DNA of 64,000 bases from Streptomyces sp. BV286 (GTDB lineage Bacteria > Actinomycetota > Actinomycetes > Streptomycetales > Streptomycetaceae). The first letter of the stretch is position 1, and each line of letters begins with the position of its first letter. Below, one piece after another: positions 51,008 through 59,110 of the stretch. Location: assembly GCF_019090165.1 (NCBI RefSeq), contig NZ_JAHRIB010000061.1, positions 62,001-126,000 of the forward strand, in the 5' to 3' direction. The translations under genes and the position numbers were made by a program. Under the pieces are notes generated by a model. It worked only from the letters and a program-made list of their open reading frames with translations. It was not told the DNA's origin and did no database searches.

Positions 51008-51703
51008 ATGAGCAAGCGTGCAGTCCTGGAGGTGATCGCGCTCGACCCCGAGGACGCGGTCGCCGCCGAGGCCGGAGGCGCGGACCGGCTGGAACTGGTC
51101 GCCGACATGGCCGCCGACGGGCTCACCCCGCCCGTCGCGGCCTTCGCCGGGATCCGGGACGCCGTCGGTATCTCGCTGCGCGTGATGCTGCGGCTCGCCG
51201 ACGGGTTCGAGGCCGGGGACGTGCGGGGGCTCGTACGGGCGGCGCGGGAGCTGCGGGCGGCCGGGGCGGACGAGTTCGTGCTCGGGTTCCTGGACGAGGC
51301 CGGAGAGCCCGATCTGCCCGCGCTGGAGTCGGTGCTCGCCGAACTGGACGGCTGCCGTTGGACGTTCCACCGGGCGATCGACCGCGCGGCCGACCGTGAC
51401 GCCCTGCGCAAGCGGCTCTCCGACCTGCCCGGTCTGGACACGTATCTCACGGCGGGGTCGGCGGCCGGGGTGGACGAGGGTCTGCCGACGCTTCTCGCGG
51501 AGGCGGCGAGGCGGGGTGAGCCGGGTTATGAGCCGCGGCTCCTCGTGGGCGGGGGTCTTCGCCTCGGTCACGTGGCGCGGCTGCGGGCGGTGGGGGTCGA
51601 CGCGTTCCACATCGGTGGGGCGGCCCGGCCGGGGGGCTGGGCGGCGCCGGTCTCCGCGGAGGCGGTACGGGAGTGGCGAGCGGCGCTGGACGCCGCCGCC
51701 TGA
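51008..51703 (+). CDS. cutC: CutC-family TIM-barrel protein
   Basis: The 231-residue protein matches CutC: VLEVIALDPEDAVAAEAGGA and DRLELVADMAADGLTPP at the start, VMLRLADGFEAGD, WTFHRAIDRAADRDALRKRL, LTAGSAAGVDEGLPTLL and LRAVGVDAFHIGGAAR. CutC was named for copper homeostasis in E. coli, but its biochemical role is unsettled. The ATG follows GAGGGAAGAGG. A dre-like site in the promoter hints at a tie to aminosugar metabolism. The gene is divergent from the WhiJ-like regulator and is followed by a large repeat region. Confidence 0.93.
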   Translation: MSKRAVLEVIALDPEDAVAAEAGGADRLELVADMAADGLTPPVAAFAGIRDAVGISLRVMLRLADGFEAGDVRGLVRAARELRAAGADEFVLGFLDEAGEPDLPALESVLAELDGCRWTFHRAIDRAADRDALRKRLSDLPGLDTYLTAGSAAGVDEGLPTLLAEAARRGEPGYEPRLLVGGGLRLGHVARLRAVGVDAFHIGGAARPGGWAAPVSAEAVREWRAALDAAA

Positions 51704-51798
51704 ACCTTGGCCTCCGGCCCCGGCCCCGCCTTGGCTTCCGGCCCGCCTTGGCCTCCGGCCCGGCTTGGCCTCCGGCCCTGGGTGCCTCGATCACGGCT

Positions 51799-51919
51799 GC
51801 GGGCAGGTGGGGGCTGGGTGCGCAGTTCCCCGCGCCCCTGAGGTGGTGGGGCCGCGGGGCGGGTTGTCGGGCGCGGGCCCGACGTGGCTGGTCGCGCAGT
51901 TCCCCGCGCCCCTGAGGTG
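51799..51919. repeat. Two REP-like elements, plus orientation
   Basis: Copies begin at about 51799 (GGTGGGGGCTGGGTGCGCAG) and 51884 (CTGGTCGCGCAGTTCCCCGC), each ending in GCCCCTGAGGTGG. They face the tandem array just to the right. Degenerate GGCCTCCGGCCC repeats (about 51711-51780) precede them. Confidence 0.88.
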
Positions 51920-51960
51920 GGTGGGGGGAAGCGGGGAGTGCCGGGCGCGGGTGACGCGTA

Positions 51961-52285
51961 CGGGCAGGGGCGCAGCCCCGCCCGCCAGGGGCGCGAGGAA
52001 CTGCGCGACCAGCCCCCACCGACCCGCGGGTGACTACCGGTCGGGCAGGGGCGCAGCCCGGCCCGTCAGGGGCGCGGGGAACTGCGCGATCAGCCCCCAC
52101 CGGCCGGCGGGTGACTGCCGGTCGGGCAGGGGCGCAGCCCGGCCCGTCAGGGGCGCGGGGAACTGCGCGATCAGCCCCCACCGGCCCGCGGGCGACTGCC
52201 GGTCGGGCAGGGGGCGCAGCCCCGCTCGTCAGGGGCGCGGGGAACTGCGCGAGCGGCTCCCGCCGGTCCGCGGACGGCGGCGCAC
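51961..52285. repeat. 81-bp tandem array of the REP-like element (four copies, last diverged)
   Basis: Units start at 51961, 52042, 52123 and 52204 with exact 81-bp spacing; copies 2 and 3 are nearly identical. Each holds GGGCAGGGGCGCAGC, AGGGGCGCGGGGAACTGCGC and CAGCCCCCACCGG and can fold into nested hairpins. The whole 51704-52317 gene-free stretch (614 nt) is repeat DNA. Confidence 0.95.
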
Positions 52286-52317
52286 GCCGGTGGACGGGCG
52301 GCGGGAAGCCGGCGGGG

Positions 52318-54393
52318 CTACGGCGTGGCCAACTGCGTCGGCAAGGCCGCCGCGTGCGTCACGATCAGACCCGACACCGCTCGGGTCAGCGTGACGTACA
52401 GCCGACGCAACCCCGTCCGCTCGTCCGGCTCCGCGTCCACGACGGCCCGGGGCTCGTCCAGCACCACGTAGTCGTACTCCAGGCCCTTGGCGAGAGAGGC
52501 CGGGACAAGCGTGAGCCGGGCGGCGGCCGTCGTCTCCTCGCCGGGCGCGAGGTGCGGCAGGCCCGCCTCCGCCAACGCCTCCGCCAGCAACGGCACCCGC
52601 ACGTCGGCCGCGATCAGCCCCACCGAACCCTCGTGGCGCAACAACTCCTCGCAGGCCGCGACCACTTCGCTGTCCGCGCCGATCCCGCGGACCTCGAAGA
52701 AGCCCGGATTCTCCCGCACCGACGCCACCGGCGTCAGGCCCGGCGCGATGTGGGGCAGCAGCCGGGACGCGTACGTGATGACGTCCGTCGGCACGCGGAA
52801 GCCCGCCGTCAGTTCCTCGACGACCGCCTCCGCCTTGCCCAGATGGGCCAGCGCCTCGTCCCAGCTCCGCGTCGCCCAGGGCGTCGTGCCCTGCGCCAGG
52901 TCACCGAGCACGGTCGCCGAACCGGTCGTGCAGCGCCGGCCCACCGCCCGGTACTGCATGGGGGACAGGTCCTGCGCCTCGTCGAGCACCACATGCCCGA
53001 GCGAGTGCGTGCGCCGGACCAGGTCCGTGGCCTCGTCCACCAGCACGGCGTCGGCGGCCGACCACCTGACCGACCTGAGCGACCGAGCGGGCTTCGCCCA
53101 CAGGATCGTCTTCTGCTCGTCCGCCGTCAGGACACCCTCCGCGTGCAGCGACAGGAAGTCCGCGTCGGAGAGCAGCCGGAACACGAGTTTCGGCGGATCC
53201 ACCGGCGGCCAGAGCGCCTTCACCGCCGCCTTCACCGCGGGGTTGCGGGCGACGGCGTCCTGCACGCGGTCGTCCGGCGCCTCGCCCGACCGCTCCATCT
53301 GCACCAGCACCGCGTGCGCGATGCGCTGCGGCAAAGCCTCGCGGGCGGCCCCGTACCGGATGTCCCGGTCCAGCAACTCCTGCACGATGTCCGTGAGTTC
53401 GTACGCCGGTACCCGCCAGCGCCGCGAGCCCCGGACTACCACGACGGGCTCGGTGGGCAGGGTCACGTGCGCGCGGACGGCCCGGCGCAGCACCTCGGCC
53501 ATCCGGGCGTCGCCCTTGACGACCGCGGTCGTCGCGTCGTCCGCGCCCCGCACCTCCACGTGCGCGACCAGGTCGTCGACCGTGGCCTGCTTGACCTCCA
53601 GCTCGCCCAGCGCGGGCAGCACCTGCTCGATGTAGTGAAGGAAGGACGCGTTCGGTCCGATGACGAGGGTGCCGGTGCGGGCGAGCCGCTCACGGTGGGC
53701 GTAGAGGAGGTACGCGACCCGGTGCAGGCCGACGGCCGTCTTCCCGGTGCCCGGACCGCCCTGCACGCAGACCGTGCCGCCCAGACCGGACCGTACGATC
53801 TCGTCCTGCTCCGGCTGGATCGTCGCCACGATGTCGCGCATCGGGCCCACGCGCGGGCGCTCGATCTCCTGCTGGAGCAGCTTGCTGGTGGCCGCGGCCT
53901 CGGCGGGGTCGGAGAGGTGCTCGTCCTCGTACGCGGTGAGGTCGCCGCCCGTGTAACCGAAGCGGCGGCGCAGCGCGATGTCCATCGGGGACTTCTTGGA
54001 GGCCCGGTAGAAGGGCTGGGACACCGGGGCCCGCCAGTCGATCACCATGGGGTCGCCCCCGGCGTCGTGGACGTGCCGGCGGCCGATGTAGAAGCGTTCC
54101 CCCTGCGCGCCCTCCGCCCGGTCGGCGCCGGGGGCGTGCAGGTAGTCGAGGCGGCCGAAGAAGAGCGGGGTGTGGGAGAGGTCGGCGAGGGCCTTGATGC
54201 GCTCACCGATCTGGCGGCTCAGGACCTCCGCGTTGACCCAGTTCGCGGTGACGTCCCGGATGTCGAGGGACTGCACGTCCTCCCGCATCGAACGCAGCGC
54301 GGCGCGGGAGTGCGAGAGGTGGGCCCGCTCGCGGGAGAGAGGGTCGTCTGACGGAACGGCGCCGGGCACGGCGGAGTCGGGCGGGGTGGACAC
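52318..54393 (-). CDS. HelD-like superfamily-1 helicase (RNA polymerase recycling factor)
   Basis: The 691-residue protein has an N-terminal coiled/helical arm (DPLSRERAHLSHSRAALRSM), the HelD-type IGRRHVHD and VIDWRAPVSQPFY motifs, Walker A GGPGTGKTAVGLHR, Walker B VLDEAQDLSP and motif VI LRRLYVTLTRAV. HelD proteins pull stalled RNA polymerase off DNA; related Streptomyces HelR proteins protect against rifamycins, and I cannot tell which role applies here. GTG 54393 follows GGAGG. A longer start at 54492 lacks a site. Confidence 0.9.
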   Translation of the reverse strand: MSTPPDSAVPGAVPSDDPLSRERAHLSHSRAALRSMREDVQSLDIRDVTANWVNAEVLSRQIGERIKALADLSHTPLFFGRLDYLHAPGADRAEGAQGERFYIGRRHVHDAGGDPMVIDWRAPVSQPFYRASKKSPMDIALRRRFGYTGGDLTAYEDEHLSDPAEAAATSKLLQQEIERPRVGPMRDIVATIQPEQDEIVRSGLGGTVCVQGGPGTGKTAVGLHRVAYLLYAHRERLARTGTLVIGPNASFLHYIEQVLPALGELEVKQATVDDLVAHVEVRGADDATTAVVKGDARMAEVLRRAVRAHVTLPTEPVVVVRGSRRWRVPAYELTDIVQELLDRDIRYGAAREALPQRIAHAVLVQMERSGEAPDDRVQDAVARNPAVKAAVKALWPPVDPPKLVFRLLSDADFLSLHAEGVLTADEQKTILWAKPARSLRSVRWSAADAVLVDEATDLVRRTHSLGHVVLDEAQDLSPMQYRAVGRRCTTGSATVLGDLAQGTTPWATRSWDEALAHLGKAEAVVEELTAGFRVPTDVITYASRLLPHIAPGLTPVASVRENPGFFEVRGIGADSEVVAACEELLRHEGSVGLIAADVRVPLLAEALAEAGLPHLAPGEETTAAARLTLVPASLAKGLEYDYVVLDEPRAVVDAEPDERTGLRRLYVTLTRAVSGLIVTHAAALPTQLATP

Positions 54394-54695
54394 GGGCGTT
54401 GCCTCCGAGGCCTGCGAGAACTGCCGGGGCGTGGTGAGCCCCGCAGAGTGGCGGTGGGCCGACCGGTTTCCGTCCGGACGGCGGCGCTCCACGACGGGAG
54501 GCGGGCAAGAGCGGAGATCCTAGGCGAGCCGGGGCGGTCGGGGCCAACTGTTTTCCCGTGCGCGCGTCGCCGTCCCCTAGGGGACGGAGTCCCCCTCCCT
54601 ACGGGGTGGGAAGGGCCCGGAGTCGTACGAGGGGACGACGGAGGCCAGGTCCCGAGGCCGATGAAAGCGGGGTGCCCGGATCGCACTATGGATAC
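54394..54695. promoter_or_regulatory. HelD promoter region with an 18-bp perfect palindrome
   Basis: CCGTCCCCTAGGGGACGG (54570-54587) is a perfect 18-bp palindrome in the 302-nt gap between helD and the divergent small gene, about 180 nt before the helD start. It could be a regulator operator. Short direct repeats (GGGGACGG, GGGGACG) recur nearby. I see no gene in this stretch. Confidence 0.55.
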
Positions 54696-54884
54696 ATGAG
54701 CGCAGCGACCTTCACCCCAGCCTCCGTCCGCCCCCGGCCGCCGTCCGGCGCGACCGCCCTGCAGGGCAGCCACCGGCACCGACTCGGCGACGCCCTGCGC
54801 GCCGTCAAGGTCTTCACCGGCGCAGCCCTGGGAGTGGTCCTCCTCGGCGAGTACGACGAGCAAGCGGGCGTACACCGCCGGTAG
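54696..54884 (+). CDS. Small conserved protein, 62 residues, unknown function
   Basis: The product has a Pro/Arg/Ser N-terminus ([20 protein letters not shown]) and a C-terminal hydrophobic/charged helix (GDALRAVKVFTGAALGVVLL, then GEYDEQAGVHRR). There is no catalytic motif. GATAC just before the ATG and no ribosome site suggest a leaderless start. A similar protein beside HelD occurs in related genomes as far as I recall. Confidence 0.6.
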   Translation: MSAATFTPASVRPRPPSGATALQGSHRHRLGDALRAVKVFTGAALGVVLLGEYDEQAGVHRR

Positions 54885-55216
54885 GGCCCCGTCCCCGGCC
54901 GCGATCCTCGCCAGGGTCGCGCAGCTGTGACACCCGCGCCTCCACCGCACGGCCGCACCCCGCCCACGGACCGCGCCCACGGGCCCCGTCAGGGGCGCGG
55001 GGAACTGCGCGCCCAGCCACGACGAACCCAGCAGCCGCACGGCCTTCCTTCGGCCCCCGGGCCTTCCTTCGGCCCCCGGGCCCTCCTTCGGGCCCTCGGC
55101 CTGTCCTCGGCCCCCCGGCCTTCCTCCGGGCCCCCGGCCTTCCTCCGGCCCCCGGGCCTTTCCTCGGCCCCGGGCCCCCGGCCCGGCCTTTCCCCGGCCC
55201 CCGCGGAGCGCTCCGC
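54885..55216. repeat. REP-like element plus degenerate GGCC-rich repeats (gene-free gap)
   Basis: This 332-nt gap has a REP-like element (GTCAGGGGCGCGGGGAACTG, about 54986-55020) and from about 55043 to 55205 a run of degenerate CTTCCTTCGGCCCCCGGG units. No gene is credible here; apparent reading frames follow the repeat composition. Confidence 0.85.
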
Positions 55217-56860
55217 TCAGCTGTCCGCCAGGAGCTCGTCCGCGTCCACGATCCGGTACGCGTACCCCTGTTCGGCCAGGAAGCGCTGGCGGTGGGCCGC
55301 GAAGTCCTGGTCGATCGTGTCGCGGGCCACCACCGAGTAGAAGTGCGCCTGGTGGCCGTCGGCCTTCGGGCGCAGCACCCGGCCGAGGCGCTGGGCCTCC
55401 TCCTGGCGGGAGCCGAAGGTGCCCGACACCTGGATGGCGACCGTGGCCTCCGGCAGGTCGATGGAGAAGTTGGCGACCTTGGAGACCACCAGGACGCTGA
55501 TCTCGCCCTGACGGAACGCCTCGAAGAGCTTCTCGCGCTGCGCGTTCGGCGTCTCGCCCTTGATGACGGGCGCGTCCAGGTGCTCGCCCAGCTCGTCCAG
55601 CTGGTCGATGTACTGGCCGATGACGAGCGTCTGCTGCCCCGCGAAACGGCGGACCAGCGCCTCCGTGACCTTGCGCTTCGTCGCCGTCGTCGCACAGAAG
55701 CGGTACTTCTCCTCCGTCTCGGCGGTCGCGTACGCGAGCCGCTCGGAGTCGGTGAGGTTCACCCGGACCTCGACGCAGTCGGCCGGCGCGATGTAACCCT
55801 GCGCCTCGATCTCCTTCCAGGGCGCGTCGAAACGCTTCGGCCCGATGAGGGAGAAGACGTCCGACTCGCGGCCGTCCTCGCGCACCAGCGTGGCCGTCAG
55901 ACCGAGCCGGCGGCGCGCCTGGAGGTCGGCGGTGAACTTGAAGACCGGGGCGGGCAGCAGGTGCACCTCGTCGTAGACGATCAGCCCCCAGTCGCGGGAG
56001 TCGAACAGCTCCAGGTGCGGGTAGACGCCCTTCCTCCGCGTCGTCAGCACCTGGTACGTGGCGATGGTGACCGGCCGGATCTCCTTGCGCGTACCGCTGT
56101 ACTCGCCGATCTCCTCCTCGGTCAGGCTCGTGCGCTTGACCAGCTCGTGCTTCCACTGCCGGGCCGACACGGTGTTCGTGACGAGGATGAGGGTGGTGGC
56201 CTTCGCCTCGGCCATGGCGCCCGCCCCGACCAGCGTCTTGCCGGCGCCGCAGGGGAGTACGACCACTCCTGATCCGCCGTGCCAGAAGTTCTCCACCGCC
56301 TGCTTCTGGTACGGCCGCAGGGACCAGCCGTCCTCGGCGAGGTCGATGGTGTGCGCCTCCCCGTCCACGTACCCGGCGAGGTCCTCGGCCGGCCAGCCCA
56401 GCTTCAGCAGCGTCTGCTTGATCTGCCCCCGCTCCGAGGGGTGCACGGCGACGGTGTCCGGGTCGATCCGGTTGCCCACGAGCGGGATGATCCGCTTCGA
56501 GCGCAGGATCTCCTCCAGGATGGGCCGGTCGGTGGTGGTGAGGACGAGGCCGTGGGCCGGGTGCTTGCTCAGCGTGAGACGGCCGTAGCGGCCCATCGTC
56601 TCCGCGATGTCGACCAGCAGCGCGTGCGGCACCGGATAGCGGCTGTACTGCACGAGCGCGTCCACGACCTGCTCGGCGTCGTGCCCGGCGGCGCGCGCGT
56701 TCCACAGCCCGAGCGGGGTCACCCGGTAGGTGTGGATGTGCTCGGGCGCGCGCTCCAGCTCGGCGAAGGGCGCGATGACCCGGCGGCACTCGTCCGCCAG
56801 CTCGTGGTCGACCTCCAGGAGCAGGGTCTTGTCGGACTGGACGATGAGTGGACCATTCAC
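55217..56860 (-). CDS. XPB/ERCC3-type DNA repair helicase
   Basis: In the 547-residue superfamily-2 helicase, after an N-terminal damage-recognition-like domain, helicase core 1 has motif I LPCGAGKTLVGAGAM, motif II YDEVHLLP and the XPB-specific RED motif (VREDGRESD). Core 2 has VVSKVANFSIDLPEATVAIQ and motif VI QRLGRVLRPKA. Bacterial XPB proteins are found mainly in actinobacteria and are thought to act in nucleotide excision repair, often with a nuclease or partner protein. GTG 56860 follows AAGGGGA. The C-terminal domain (YRIVDADELLADS) is short. Confidence 0.92.
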   Translation of the reverse strand: MNGPLIVQSDKTLLLEVDHELADECRRVIAPFAELERAPEHIHTYRVTPLGLWNARAAGHDAEQVVDALVQYSRYPVPHALLVDIAETMGRYGRLTLSKHPAHGLVLTTTDRPILEEILRSKRIIPLVGNRIDPDTVAVHPSERGQIKQTLLKLGWPAEDLAGYVDGEAHTIDLAEDGWSLRPYQKQAVENFWHGGSGVVVLPCGAGKTLVGAGAMAEAKATTLILVTNTVSARQWKHELVKRTSLTEEEIGEYSGTRKEIRPVTIATYQVLTTRRKGVYPHLELFDSRDWGLIVYDEVHLLPAPVFKFTADLQARRRLGLTATLVREDGRESDVFSLIGPKRFDAPWKEIEAQGYIAPADCVEVRVNLTDSERLAYATAETEEKYRFCATTATKRKVTEALVRRFAGQQTLVIGQYIDQLDELGEHLDAPVIKGETPNAQREKLFEAFRQGEISVLVVSKVANFSIDLPEATVAIQVSGTFGSRQEEAQRLGRVLRPKADGHQAHFYSVVARDTIDQDFAAHRQRFLAEQGYAYRIVDADELLADS

Positions 56861-57083
56861 GCGCGCGTCCCCTTCTGCACAGCCGTGCGAAGTGCACGGC
56901 CAAACGTCCAGTGTGCCTGATCGCCGGCCGCTCACGCCGTGGTCCGCCGCCGCCCCGCTCCTGTCCTACTGGATGTCTATTCATTCCAATGAGTGGTGTG
57001 AATTCAGATTTACGGTCCTGGACCCGAAGAATGGCGATCCCGCAGGTCACTGCCCCAGGTCGCCGCCCAGGGAGAGCTCACCC

Positions 57084-58415
57084 TTGCCCGGTCACAGCCA
57101 TGCCCCGCCGCCCGTACCGCTGCCCGCCGTCTCCCAGCCGACCACGACGCTCGGATACGCCCTCTTCGCCACCCGCTGGCTCCAGGCCCCGCTGTACTTC
57201 GGACTGGTGGCCGCGCAGGGCGTGTACGTCTACAAGTTCTTCAACGAGCTGTGGAATTTAATCCTCCGGTGCGTGACCGGCCAGGCGAACGAGACGTACG
57301 TGATGCTTGCCGTGCTGAAGCTGGTGGACGTCGTCATGATCGCCAACCTGCTGATCATGGTGATCGTCGGCGGATACGAGACGTTCGTCTCGCGCATCGG
57401 ACTGCAGGGCCACCGTGACCAGCCGGAATGGCTCTCGCATGTCAACTCCAACGTGCTGAAGGTGAAGCTCGCCACCGCCATCGTGGGCATCTCGTCCGTC
57501 CATCTGCTCCAGATGTTCGTGGACGTGCACCACACCTCGCAGCATTCGCTGCTGTGGGGGACGGTCATCCACATGGCGTTCATCGCCTCGGCGGCGATCC
57601 TGGCGTACATGTCGGGGCCGATGGCGGAGCACGGGGACCGTCCGCACAAGGGGCATGCGCAGGGGGTGGGGCTCGCCGGGGAGGCGGTCGGGTCCGGGGC
57701 CGCCGTCTCGTCCGTACCGGCCGAGTTCGCCCTCACCGTGGCGGCTCCGCCCGCCGTGCGGGCCGCGGTCCCGGTCCCGGCCCAGGCGGCCACCGCCCCG
57801 TACGACTCCCATGACGGCTACGGCTCGTACGAGACGGGCGCCGAGGCCCGGATCCGGGACGCCGGGTTTCCCGCCCGGAAGCTGCTGGAGGAGTTCGACG
57901 AGGAGCATCCCCGGGGCTTCGACCGGGAGACCGTGGCGCGGCTCGGCAAGCTGGACTTCGTCGCGGCGCGGCGCAACGTGGTGTTCGTCGGCCCGCCCGG
58001 CACCGGGAAGACGCATCTCGCCGTCGGCGTCGGGATCCGGGCCTGCCAGTCGGGGCACCAGGTCCTGTTCGCGACCGCGGCGCGGTGGGCCGCGCGACTG
58101 ACCGCGGCCCGGGCGGAGGGCCGGCTCGCCGACGAACTGGCGGCACTCGACGCCCACCCGCTGCTGATCGTCGACGAGGTCGGCTACACGCCCTTCGACG
58201 CCGACACCGCCCATCTCTTCTTCCAGCTGGTCGCGCACCGCTACGAGCGCGGCTCGCTGATCGTGACCACCGACCGTCCGCTCGGCCGCTGGGACGAGGT
58301 CTTCGGCGGCGCCGCCCCCGCGCTGGTCGACCGCCTCGCCCACCACGCGGAGATCGTCCGTCTCGAAGGGGACAGCTACCGCATGCGCCGGGCTACTTCA
58401 GCGTGGGCAGAGTGA
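57084..58415 (+). CDS. UPF0114 (YqhA-type) membrane domain fused to IstB-type AAA+ ATPase
   Basis: In this 443-residue chimeric product, residues about 20-180 carry three or four transmembrane helices with UPF0114/TIGR00645 features (WLQAPLYFGLVAAQGVYVYK, LKLVDVVMIANLLIMVIVGG, YETFVS, NVLKVKLATAIVGISSVHLL). A linker of about 70 residues, Ala/Val/Pro-rich, leads to an IstB/IS21-type ATPase (about 255-440): Walker A GPPGTGKTH at 303-311, Walker B LLIVDEVGYTPFD, sensor TTDRPLGRWDEVFGGA and C-terminal RLEGDSYRMRRA. TTG 57084 follows AGGGAGAGC at 7 nt. The fusion is continuous in one frame and intact. No IstA transposase is near. Confidence 0.85.
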   Translation: MPGHSHAPPPVPLPAVSQPTTTLGYALFATRWLQAPLYFGLVAAQGVYVYKFFNELWNLILRCVTGQANETYVMLAVLKLVDVVMIANLLIMVIVGGYETFVSRIGLQGHRDQPEWLSHVNSNVLKVKLATAIVGISSVHLLQMFVDVHHTSQHSLLWGTVIHMAFIASAAILAYMSGPMAEHGDRPHKGHAQGVGLAGEAVGSGAAVSSVPAEFALTVAAPPAVRAAVPVPAQAATAPYDSHDGYGSYETGAEARIRDAGFPARKLLEEFDEEHPRGFDRETVARLGKLDFVAARRNVVFVGPPGTGKTHLAVGVGIRACQSGHQVLFATAARWAARLTAARAEGRLADELAALDAHPLLIVDEVGYTPFDADTAHLFFQLVAHRYERGSLIVTTDRPLGRWDEVFGGAAPALVDRLAHHAEIVRLEGDSYRMRRATSAWAE

Positions 58416-58641
58416 TGTTGTTGACCAGCGGTCCTTCGACGGTGACCCCTTCGGTGACGAGCGGTTCGAGGGCCGCCGCCGGGAGGGGCAGCGGCAGCGC
58501 GGCGGCCTGCGGGGCCAGCACGCCGATGAGCGCGGCCGACGCGAAGAGGGCGGCCGTGGCGGCGGAACGCGTGTGCGTACGGCGCTTGGGACGCACGGGA
58601 ATCGCGGCGTGCGCGGGTTGCGTGGCGCGAGTGGGACGCAT
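58393..58641 (-). CDS. Small secreted peptide (82 residues)
   Basis: An Arg/His-rich n-region (RPKRRTHTRS), a hydrophobic core (AATAALFASAALIGVLAP) and an AAA cleavage region are followed by a mature peptide LPLPLPAAALEPLVTEGVTV-EGPLVNNITLPTLK of about 35 residues without Cys. Function unknown. Its 3' end overlaps the 3' end of the UPF0114-IstB gene by 23 nt on the opposite strand. It lies downstream of the second tiny peptide, separated by a terminator. Confidence 0.7.
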   Translation of the reverse strand: MRPTRATQPAHAAIPVRPKRRTHTRSAATAALFASAALIGVLAPQAAALPLPLPAAALEPLVTEGVTVEGPLVNNITLPTLK

Positions 58642-58698
58642 GAGGACTTCGGAGCCTTTCGGAAGCTGCTGAGCCGGGGTGGGGGCCCGCGGAGGGGA

Positions 58699-58729
58699 CG
58701 GGCCGGACTCGGATGCCGAGTCCGGCCCG
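58699..58729 (-). terminator. Terminator of the 38-residue peptide gene
   Basis: A perfect 14-bp stem (58699-58712 with 58716-58729) with an ATG loop lies 19 nt past the stop. Confidence 0.88.
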
Positions 58730-58748
58730 CGGGGCGTGCGGGGGCGAC

Positions 58749-58865
58749 TCAGAGCGTCAGACCCCCGCCGAGATCGATACCGATCGCCGCGGCCTGTGAC
58801 GCGAGTGCGCCGAGCAGCGCGGCGGTACCGATCAGCACGGTGGCGACACGACGAGCAGTACGCAT
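58749..58865 (-). CDS. Tiny secreted peptide, 38 residues
   Basis: ATG 58865 follows a perfect AGGAGGT at 6 nt, and the product has a clean signal peptide (RTARRVATVLIGTAALLGAL, A-S-Q-A-A-A) and a mature tail of only about 11 residues (IGIDLGGGLTL). The strong ribosome site and the terminator argue that it is expressed. It resembles the neighbouring 82-residue peptide in layout but not in sequence. It is shorter than usual annotation cut-offs and could be missed. Function unknown. Confidence 0.75.
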   Translation of the reverse strand: MRTARRVATVLIGTAALLGALASQAAAIGIDLGGGLTL

Positions 58866-58885
58866 GGGACTACCTCCTGGTCGGT

Positions 58886-58909
58886 GTGATCACGCCGTTG
58901 CGTGATCAC
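58886..58909. promoter_or_regulatory. Inverted repeat in the leader of the tiny peptide gene
   Basis: GTGATCACG and CGTGATCAC flank CCGTTG, 21-44 nt before the peptide start. It may be an operator or a leader hairpin. The rest of the 58910-59110 gap holds no gene; a homopurine-rich stretch there is unremarkable. Confidence 0.6.
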
Positions 58910-59110
58910 CACCCAGTGGCTGCCCCGCGAGCCGCGGCCCGATGCGGGAGGCCCCGCAAGGTTCCTCATGGGTGGGAAGCGCCCGGCGTGGCGCGCATGA
59001 ACCGCCGCGTACACCCGGACGAGTGAGACGGCGGCCGCCCGGCGCGGCCCGGCGCTGACCGGTCGGCGCGGATCGGCCCGGCGCGGCCCGGCCTCGTGCG
59101 CGACGCGGGC

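Noticed and set aside
57840..58415. IS21 insertion sequence (IstB)
   Set aside because: No IstA, terminal inverted repeats or target duplication; the ATPase is in frame with a membrane domain.
58866..59110. c-di-AMP (ydaO) riboswitch before the tiny peptide gene
   Set aside because: Length and conserved core motifs of the class were not found; only one simple inverted repeat is present.
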